Assembly (NCBI GenBank): GCA_025769875.1
Contig: JAGFNK010001185.1
Span: forward strand, 1 to 13,452
DNA length: 13,452 bases
Source: Russula earlei
Taxonomy: Eukaryota > Basidiomycota > Agaricomycetes > Russulales > Russulaceae
Reading direction: 5' to 3'
The notes under the pieces were generated by a model. The model saw nothing but the letters and a program-made list of their open reading frames with translations. It had not been told where the DNA came from and made no database searches. Made by a program: the position numbers and the translations under genes. Below, piece by piece: positions 7,501 through 13,452 of the stretch (its first letter is position 1; each line of letters starts with the position of its first letter).

Positions 7501-7740
7501 TGCCTAGAAGCACAACAAATCGAGTGACAGGTGAGTGAGCACACATGAAGGTGATTGCAATCATGCGACGTGTATTGTGGGTGGGATGACGGTGGCAGGG
7601 TTGAGCATGTGGCAAGCGTGCAGGCACTGGGGGAGCAGCTGCGCCATGCGGAGCATTGTCTCTGCCATACGCACTGCAATGGTTCCAATTCCAGAGGTCC
7701 ACCAGAGCAGTCCTGCATACCCTAAACCAGAGGTGAGAAC

Positions 7741-7797
7741 ATGAAGAAAATAAAAAGGAAGAAAAAAAGAAAAGAAAGGGAAAATGAAAGAAAGCAC
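7741..7797 (+). repeat. second purine (GA) tract
   Basis: About 55 bp of A/G-rich sequence resembling 7458-7500. Lysine-, arginine- and glutamate-rich reading frames here arise from the tract itself and are not treated as genes. Confidence 0.6.
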
Positions 7798-7831
7798 CTG
7801 ACAGCCAGAACACTGCTCAGTAACATCAAGG

Positions 7832-8161
7832 GTGGCATTGGGTGGGGCCATTCAGCCTTTGTGTGGTGTATCAATTTGTCGGGAGGGTGCACACGCGATG
7901 GCACAGCACATGTTGAAGGCAAGATGATGGTGGGGGAGTGGCATTGGGCAGTACCATTTGGCCCTCATGTGCATTGGTTTGTCGGGAGAATGTGCATGCA
8001 AAGGGGATTGCAGTCACATAGCGTGTGTTGGCAGGATGATGGAGGCGATGAGAGAGTGGCATTCGCGGGGCTGTTCAGCCTTTGTGTGGTGCTGATTTGT
8101 CAGAAGGGCATCCCCGTTGCAATTGCAAGGGCGCGATGTCTGTTGCTGGCAGGATGGCGGA
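7832..8161 (+). repeat. degenerate tandem repeat, three units of 106, 118 and 106 bp
   Basis: Units start at GTGGCATT (7832, 7938, 8056) and share a TTTGTCRGRAG core, a GCA-rich middle and a GGCARGATGRTGG-type end. Parts of a fourth, weaker unit occur near 7540-7605. The third unit ends exactly where LTR B begins. The reading frames across it look accidental. Function is unknown; a decayed minisatellite or the remains of an older element are possible. Confidence 0.5.
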
Positions 8162-8425
8162 TGTTACAAACCAAGGCCAGGTCCTGGCCATAGATGGTCC
8201 TCTTTCACTCAAGAGAGACCTCTCTCATTTTGCATTACCAACTCCCTTCCATTTTCTGGGCTATCCCTCCTGCAGTGCAAGATATTGCTATTGCAAAGGC
8301 ACTATAACACGACCAGGCACCCGTTTCCTAATCGGGTAATCATCGCATGGCAGCCACATGGTCACCCAGCTACCAGGAACCCGAAACAGCGGCACAAACT
8401 CTTAGAAACCATTGCATAACTCATC

Positions 8426-8433
8426 TGACGTCA
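8426..8433 (+). promoter_or_regulatory. CRE/ATF-type octamer in U3 of LTR B
   Basis: TGACGTCA is the palindromic consensus for ATF/CREB bZIP factors. LTR A has TGATGTCA at the same place (5050-5057), a CpG to TpG change. A role in stress-induced transcription is an inference. Confidence 0.45.
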
Positions 8434-8468
8434 TCAAGGCTCCAATGACATCATGGCTGACTGAGCAA

Positions 8469-8540
8469 CTCCACAGTGACCTCATAGGCTCACTAAGCGC
8501 TCCACAGTGATATCATAATGATGTCATCGCTCCACAATGA
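8469..8540 (+). repeat. three spaced CTCCACARTGA direct repeats in U3
   Basis: The copies start at 8469, 8500 and 8530, spaced 31 and 30 bp. The same three occur in LTR A (5093, 5124, 5154). Regular spacing upstream of the TATA box suggests activator sites. Confidence 0.5.
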
Positions 8541-8662
8541 TCAGTAATGTGCTCAGTAAGCCTGAAACTTGACATAAGCAAGTTTATGCCTCTGTAGTCC
8601 TATTGGATGGTACCAAAGAATCTAGAATAGTCCCAGTTCTTTGTAATCGACCCTGTACACTG

Positions 8663-8669
8663 TATATAA
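8663..8669 (+). promoter_or_regulatory. TATA box of LTR B
   Basis: TATATAA lies 32 nt upstream of AGACTGTCCA (8695-8704), which is the predicted RNA 5' end and the candidate self-primer. Confidence 0.65.
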
Positions 8670-8991
8670 ACCCCAATGAAGTATGGCAGTCGTCAGACTG
8701 TCCATTTGTGATACTCTCATCTTCCTGGATACTCCCCTGCGACCACTCAGTTTAAAGCCTTCCTCGTCTTCAAGGTACTCTTCAATGACCGCCTTGTTTA
8801 AAGCACCCTCACTGCACTGGCCTCTACTCTTTGCCTCTGCCTCCTGCAACACATACCAGTCCCCATCTGGTACATTCTAGTCATTTGGCTTGCCCTCCTG
8901 TTCAACGCCGCCTACACCGCGTACCATCTGTTCCGACCCTTGCCCACCTGCTCCTGAGTCCTTAGTGATCAGCAGTATGTGTCTTGACATC

Positions 8992-9001
8992 TGGACAGTC
9001 T
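8992..9001 (+). other. putative self-primer binding site of element 2
   Basis: TGGACAGTCT begins two bases after the LTR end and is the exact reverse complement of AGACTGTCCA (8695-8704), 32 nt below the TATA box. In the Tf1/sushi group the first ~11 nt of the element RNA fold back to the PBS and, after RNase H cleavage, prime minus-strand synthesis. It also begins TGG like a tRNA-type PBS, so tRNA priming is not excluded. Confidence 0.6.
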
Positions 9002-9035
9002 CTCATCATCCCTGTATTGACCAGCCAATGATCAA

Positions 9036-9950
9036 GTGTCCACTCCAAACTCCCCCACTCTCTTGCATCTCCCATCTCCTCTCCAGCCTACCCCACGCAC
9101 TGCCCTTCGCATTCTTACTGAAGACATCGACCCAGTCGATACAGCCTCCCCCCTCAGCATCTTGTACTCCCCAATGGCTCCCCCATCATCGCCTACCACT
9201 GTCCAACCTATTCCAGGTGACTTCGTCCCTGTCGGCACTCCCCCTCCAGCAGCAGAACCAACAGCAGCAAGTGGACCGTCCTCCCTTGCCTGAAGGCTTC
9301 CTCAATCATCCCCCCTGCACAGCATTCCGCTTCCACCCTCACCAGTACTTCGTCCTTCCCACCACCAACCGTTCCCGTGAGCAGTGGTGTTCCCCTCCAT
9401 GACTTGAATCACCAAGACTACCTGGGACGCATCCCTACTTCAGATCAGTTGAGTTGTCGCGCATTCACAGACACCTACACGACTGCCTTTCGTGCATGCA
9501 TCGTCCACACTTTTGCTGTGGAACCTTCCAACGCTGCCCTTTCCCACCGAGTACAACTTAACCCCCTTTGGCATCTGTTCCAATGTCAGGATATACGCCC
9601 TGGATGCTGACTTCCCCCTCGGACGCATCACATACATCTTCAATACTTCTTTGTTTAGGAAACTACTTACCTTGCCTGCTATTTACCACCCTGCTTATGA
9701 GGGCTCGTTTTGCTTATCTATCGTACACGACTTCTTGGATGGATGCCTCACCTTTGCTTATGGTTACTTACATTTTGAGGAGAACAGTAACCGTGTGTCC
9801 CTACGTCATTACTCGACTTATACAGTCGACACCATACAATTCAACCCCCAGCTACTTCGCTTCTGTTTCACGCCTTGTATTCCCCCTAACCCCCTCAAAA
9901 TAATTAAGAGGTACCATCTCGAAACCATAGATCTTGCGCACAGTTCTTAA
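9036..9950 (+). pseudogene. degenerate coding region of unknown function between 5' LTR and gag of element 2
   Basis: I do not recognise this protein. Plausible coding runs in three stretches: 9036-9290, then about 9290-9545 in another frame, then back in the first frame to TAA 9948-9950. Two frameshifts are therefore inferred, over about 305 codons. The first ~110 residues are Pro/Ser/Thr-rich. The rest looks globular, with mixed hydrophobic and acidic residues (DADFPLGRITYIF, YEGSFCLSIVHDFLDG). The first codon in frame is GTG, followed by a region resembling the start of the extra gene in element 1 (ATG there), so the start codon may have been lost. It begins 35 bp after the putative PBS. 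No zinc knuckle, protease or RT motif is seen. Poly(A)-type signals follow. It could be a captured gene or an extra element gene. Confidence 0.5.
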
Positions 9951-9978
9951 AAAGTAAGAACCACCCTTGTAATGCTTC

Positions 9979-9995
9979 AATAAAGATCAAATAAA
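9979..9995 (+). promoter_or_regulatory. tandem poly(A)-type signals after the 9036-9950 region
   Basis: AATAAA at 9979-9984 is followed by AAATAAA at 9989-9995, about 30 bp after the TAA. An internal 3' end inside a retroelement genome would be unusual. In AT-rich sequence such motifs may be chance. Confidence 0.35.
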
Positions 9996-10010
9996 TCTTT
10001 CTTCTTTGTC

Positions 10011-12187
10011 TTGACTAAAGTGCCCCGAGAATATGCCTTGGAAGAAGATGAAGAAGAAGACGCTATCACCAGACACGTCTTAAGTCTAAATCATTATCAA
10101 ACTTGGGCCTCCACTGCATTCCCTGTCACCACCTTAACCAACCTACATGACATACCAGGGATAGAACCACCCCACGAAGACTGTCCTCACCTCATTGTCA
10201 AAGAAGTTCCTTAAAGTATTACCATTTGGACAACTCCTAAGCCACGATGAACATGCATTATATCTTGAAACCCTTAGTTGACTCCTACCACTGGCACAGC
10301 AACAACTATTATATTGGCAACTTGCTCAAGCAAAGAACATCCAAGGACAACCAGTTGATTATCAATCCCTATGCTCCAGCAAATTGAACCTTTGGACCAG
10401 AATCATCCAGCCACATCACCATCTCATCATTAATTCTTTAAGACAGGATATCGCCTGTTTTACCTGGCTTGGACATACATCAGCTACTATTGTCTCACTG
10501 TCCAGTTCTACCACCTATGCCTCAACAGAATACAAAGGGAAAACCAATCTTATGTCAACTTGCTGTTGTACCAGAATACATAACACCTTTGATTGGGAAA
10601 CTAACTCTTGGTTATACGACTGCCGACTACAATCAACCTTGGGCAATTACCAGCCCAGACACCTCATATACTGGTCCCCCTGCAGTACTATTCTGTCCCA
10701 GCAATCCTAGAAGCCTCAAGTCTTGCCCCTCGACCCCTCACACCAATTCAAACCACCTGTCCCAACTAGCCAGGAATGTTGGTCTGCCAGCACAGAAAGA
10801 TACCAAGTCAAATCCGTGGACAGCAAGGTGTAACTGTAAAACAGAGTATTGCACGTGCAACTTTCGACCAGATACACCTCCTACTCCTGACGGAATTACC
10901 TTGTGGACACCAGGCGACTACCACCTCCCATTTCAGTAATTCTGGCTCCCCGACACAGAAGAATGTGACACCTCAGAGAGCTCCCTCTAGAGAAACAGTT
11001 CCCAATGCAAGAGGATTCCTTGTTGAAAGACCATTACCTCCTACTCCCCCTGACGCCTATGTACCCCTGTTTACCTCTCATATTCCTACACCTACTGTAC
11101 CTTCTCAGCCCTTTGCATCGCCATTTGTTGAATCACCTGATAGTATCGACATTAGAAATACTGAACTTCACTCTATCTACCAGAACAATCTTTCTTAGCC
11201 CTAAACCTACCTATGCTGTTCAAAGAGGGAACTACTTAAATTCAAGAACTATTGCACAGGAGGCATTGGCATCTTAGAACGACACACTTTGTAGTGTATC
11301 AACATCCCACCAGAGAGATAAACAATTTGCTATCTCACCAGCAGAATTTCGAAGGATACTTGTGGAAAACCCGAGTAGTCTTGACCCAAAGCAGCATCAC
11401 CTGAAGAATACTCCCAAATCCACTTGAGAAAGCACCAAGGAAGACCCGAACACTATTCGACTGAAACCAGCCTACACCATTGCATATCCTCGGAACAATG
11501 GCCATTGGACTATAACTGTTGTCTAGATCTATGAGCACTAGGAGAGACATCACTGATGAAAAAGAAAATCTAATCCCACTCCTATTTGAAAACCTCAGTT
11601 ACGACACTCAAGATCACTGTTACCGAGGGAGATTTATGGGCACACATATTATCAACCATGGAATCTTTCTGACACTTGGTTATACGAAGACGAAAATGAC
11701 GAAGTTACCACTGAATAACTTAAAGCGGCAGCCCCAGGAGCAGAGAACGTTCAAGACTTCAATCCTTATAATTACACAGGCCTCTTCCTAGACAAACCAG
11801 TCAAGTGAAGCTGTTCTAGAAAACATTGGGTTTACTATAACAATCGAGAAGTTGATTTTACAGCCAGAACAACTCAAGAAGTTACCGCTATCTTAGGAAC
11901 TGCTCAAAGCACTCGAAGCACTACTCCAGGACCTTCCACCCGGCGTAATACCCAACAACCTACCCCTTGTACAACTAGCAACATACCACAAGCAGTCCCT
12001 TGAACCCTCACTCCAACAAGAATCCAACTAGCAATGTACTACAAGCAGTCCCTTGAACCCTCACTCCAACTAGAATCCAACTAGCAATGTACCACAAGCA
12101 GTCCCTCGAACCCTCACTCCAACTAGAATCCAATTACAAGGTTCAGCCCCACCTATTGTTACAGCTGCAACAACTCAGAACCCCACC
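10011..12187 (+). pseudogene. degenerate long coding region upstream of gag, probably once fused in frame to it
   Basis: No family is recognised. Coding-like text passes through several frames: 10011-10214 (acidic EEDEEEDAITRH start), about 10220-10500 (LLPLAQQQLLYWQLAQAKN), 10469-10939, about 10930-11198, 11199-11526, 11519-11640, and about 11630-12003. In-frame stops include TAG 11275, TGA 11425, TAG 11524, TAA 11716, TGA 11806 and TGA 12001. A Cys cluster C-x-C-x4-C-x-C lies at 10829-10858. Proline-rich linkers (PPTPPDAYVPLF) are common. The last frame reads through repeat copy 1 at 11974. Because two extra 53-bp units add 106 bp, this frame would have been the gag frame before the duplication. 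There is no ATG at the 5' end. The product is inferred to be a long N-terminal extension of Gag. Confidence 0.5.
11974..12132 (+). repeat. 53-bp tandem repeat, three copies
   Basis: Copies lie at 11974-12026, 12027-12079 and 12080-12132, each starting ACTAGCAA and ending AGAATCCA, with only a few differences. The unit length is not a multiple of three, so each copy is read in a different frame. Copy 3 has CGA where copies 1 and 2 have TGA. The copies sit just upstream of the Gag core. Confidence 0.9.
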
Positions 12188-13143
12188 ATGTCAAGCAATC
12201 CACGCCTTGTCGGAACTGCACCAGAACCCTTTGATGGAAAAGCTGATAATGCAGAAGCCTTTTGGGCAGCTTTGGCCAATTATTACTACATCAATGGCAA
12301 CTCCTTTACAGATGAAAGCAAGAAAGTTGCTGCTGCACTACCCACTTTAAAGTAGGAACACCCGCCGGAGCATGGGCCAGAGAACAAACCACTAAGGCTA
12401 TGGCTTGTCCAGTAGCAGACTATGGATCATGGGACGATTTCAAGAAAGCCTTTTCCGATCACTTCATCCCTGCAGAAGCAGAATTGGCCTCCGCTAACAC
12501 CATGCACACCTACTATCAAGGGAAACTACCATTTAATGAATGGTATCAGAAATGGTCGCACCACGCATCACGAGCTACCACCAATGAAAGAACAAAGATG
12601 TACGCATTCAGGAAGAATATTAACCCGGCCCTACATCAGAAAATACTAGGGATCACACTGACACCAACTACCCTTGCAGCCCTTGTCAAAGCAGCAAGAG
12701 AATTTGACAACCTTTTCCATCTCTACAATTCCACTGCCTTTCGAGGAGGACACTCTGTGTGTGCCTGGGGATTAAACACCCAAGGATCAGACAATCCATT
12801 GGAAATTAACCTGTACCAAGGAGAACCTAATGAACGACCCTGGGAATCCAGAAGTGAAAGGAAACCCCTCACAGATGCAGAGAAAGAATTTTGATGCAAG
12901 AACAACCTCTGTTATTATTGCGGGAAGAAGAACCATATAGCAAATCAATGTAGAGCAAAGAAAGCAGTCCAAGGACGCCAACAACAAGGATCTCACCCCC
13001 AAACAGTCAGAGCTACAACCATCCAAGATGAAAACATCGAACCTGCGCAAGAGGAACCCATTCCTGTTGCATCACTAACAACTTGGAGAGAAACACTTGT
13101 GGACTCAATCCTCCACCCAAGATCTGCCCCTATGGATTTTTAA
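12188..13143 (+). pseudogene. gag: Ty3/gypsy Gag (capsid and CCHC nucleocapsid), frameshifted
   Basis: Gag forms the virus-like particle and packages RNA. ATG at 12188 in a good context (CCACCATG) precedes APEPFDGKADNAEAFW, the typical start of the retrotransposon Gag capsid domain. The capsid continues with DFKKAFSDHF, LPFNEWYQKWSHHASR and AFRKNINPALHQKIL. A frameshift near 12342 moves the reading to the frame that stays open from there to 12891. TGA at 12892 interrupts it just before the zinc knuckle C-x2-C-x4-H-x4-C (12910-12951, CYYCGKKNHIANQC). The same frame ends at TAA 13141-13143. Upstream of the ATG the frame is open back into the third 53-bp repeat, so the ATG may not be the original start. 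The protease domain follows in another frame. Confidence 0.88.
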
Positions 13144-13189
13144 TTGGACCCCCTTCTGCACCGAGAAGGGACACAGTCCAAATCAGTAC

Positions 13190-13452
13190 GATACAAAGAG
13201 AAATCAATTACCCAAAGTTTTTACCAAGAATATTCACTCCCCTTCCATTGCCTTGAAAGTTACTTTAGTGGGGAAGACAAGCGGCAAAGAAATCGGTGCA
13301 AGAGCCCTGCTCGACAGTGGAGCAGAAGGAATGATAATCCATGAACGATTCGCACAAAGACACCACCTGCACCTCCGAACTATGACCAAACCATTGCCAG
13401 CACAAAATGTAGATGGAACACAAAATGCCAATGGACTAATACACTTTAGCAC
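13190..13452 (+). pseudogene. pol: retropepsin domain at start of pol of element 2 (cut by window end)
   Basis: An aspartic protease matures Gag-Pol. ARALLDSGAEGMIIHERFA contains the retropepsin active site; the catalytic Asp codon is 13313-13315. The preceding KVTLVGKTSGKEIG strand and following TMTKPLPAQNVDGTQ fit Ty3/gypsy proteases. The frame is open to the window end and differs from that of Gag. Between 13144 and about 13250 another frame looks more coding-like (GFLIGPP, QREINYPKFLPRIF), so at least one further shift is likely. Programmed frameshifting cannot be told from decay here. RT and integrase should follow beyond 13452. Confidence 0.82.

Larger units (their letters stand above)
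8162..8989 (+). mobile_element. LTR B, 828-bp 5' LTR of element 2
   Basis: This LTR runs TGTTACAAACC to GTGTCTTGACA and aligns over its whole length with LTR A, lacking the LTR D insertion. It is read as a 5' LTR because a primer-binding-type motif follows two bases later and coding sequence, gag and protease follow on the same strand. U3 holds a TGACGTCA octamer (8426-8433) and three CTCCACARTGA repeats (8469, 8500, 8530). TATATAA is at 8663. The 3' LTR would lie beyond the window. The flanking GCGGA (8157-8161) would be the left target duplication. Confidence 0.88.

Noticed and set aside
7409..7851. Minus-strand ORFs rich in Phe, Leu and Ser, possible membrane protein
   Set aside because: The hydrophobic runs are translations of the pyrimidine tracts. 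No consistent protein spans them.
7741..8193. 150-codon + strand ORF
   Set aside because: It starts in the GA tract, crosses a degenerate tandem repeat and ends inside LTR B. Its composition follows the repeats.
4787..8989. LTR A and LTR B as the two ends of one element with 6218-8161 as its interior
   Set aside because: The outer flanks (ATGAA and TCTGG) do not match, the sequence between contains an inverted LTR1 piece and no element genes, and a PPT precedes A while a PBS follows B. Each points to the opposite role.
9028..9403. ATG-started frame at 9028 as the first gene of element 2
   Set aside because: Its translation is an Leu/Pro/Ser-rich shadow. The frame from 9036 has better mixed composition (ILTEDIDPVDT) and resembles the start of the extra gene in element 1.
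1..13452. CRISPR arrays, tRNA or rRNA genes, bacterial operons
   Set aside because: No spaced identical repeats, cloverleaf or rRNA-like stretch was noticed. The tandem repeats found are head to tail without spacers.

Overview
The window reads as a stretch of nested, decayed transposable elements in a fungal nuclear genome. An agaricomycete-type basidiomycete is my best guess. This rests on Ty3/gypsy (Metaviridae) chromodomain pol of the kind common in those fungi, TATA-driven LTRs, a short TIR element and CpG-type decay. There is no intact host gene, no rRNA or tRNA that I can see, and nothing bacterial. All main elements read on the + strand.

Layout: 1-575 is the 3' part of an LTR (LTR C), which runs straight into the middle of a reverse transcriptase (RT) gene. 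576-2953 is the 3' part of a Ty3/gypsy pol (RT, RNase H, integrase with chromodomain) with one frameshift and eight in-frame stop codons. 3009-4254 is an extra gene between pol and the LTR, carrying two CCHC zinc knuckles. A polypurine tract (PPT) and the element's 3' LTR (LTR1, 4273-4750) follow. After a 36-bp scrap with another PPT comes LTR A (4787-6217), which is split by a solo LTR (LTR D, 5230-5827) with a 5-bp target duplication. From 6218 to 7027 lies an inverted partial LTR1-family copy, itself split by a 559-bp TIR element (6370-6928) with TAA target duplications. A second related terminus starts at 7028. 7130-8161 is noncoding: purine tracts and a degenerate 106-118 bp tandem repeat.

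A second element starts with LTR B (8162-8989, the same family as A and C). Two bases after it is a 10-nt motif, complementary to the predicted 5' end of its own transcript, as in the self-priming Tf1/sushi group. A degenerate coding region of unknown function (9036-9950) follows, with poly(A)-type signals, and then a second degenerate coding region (about 10011-12187). That second region appears once to have run in frame into Gag (12188-13143). A 53-bp tandem triplication now separates the two frames. The retropepsin domain (DSGA) runs off the right edge.

Working together: each element would use its LTR for transcription, Gag for the particle, and PR/RT/RNase H/IN for processing, copying and integration. 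The chromodomain would steer integration to chromatin. No copy here can be autonomous. The features that look least ordinary are the unexplained genes added beside gag and pol and the self-priming signature.
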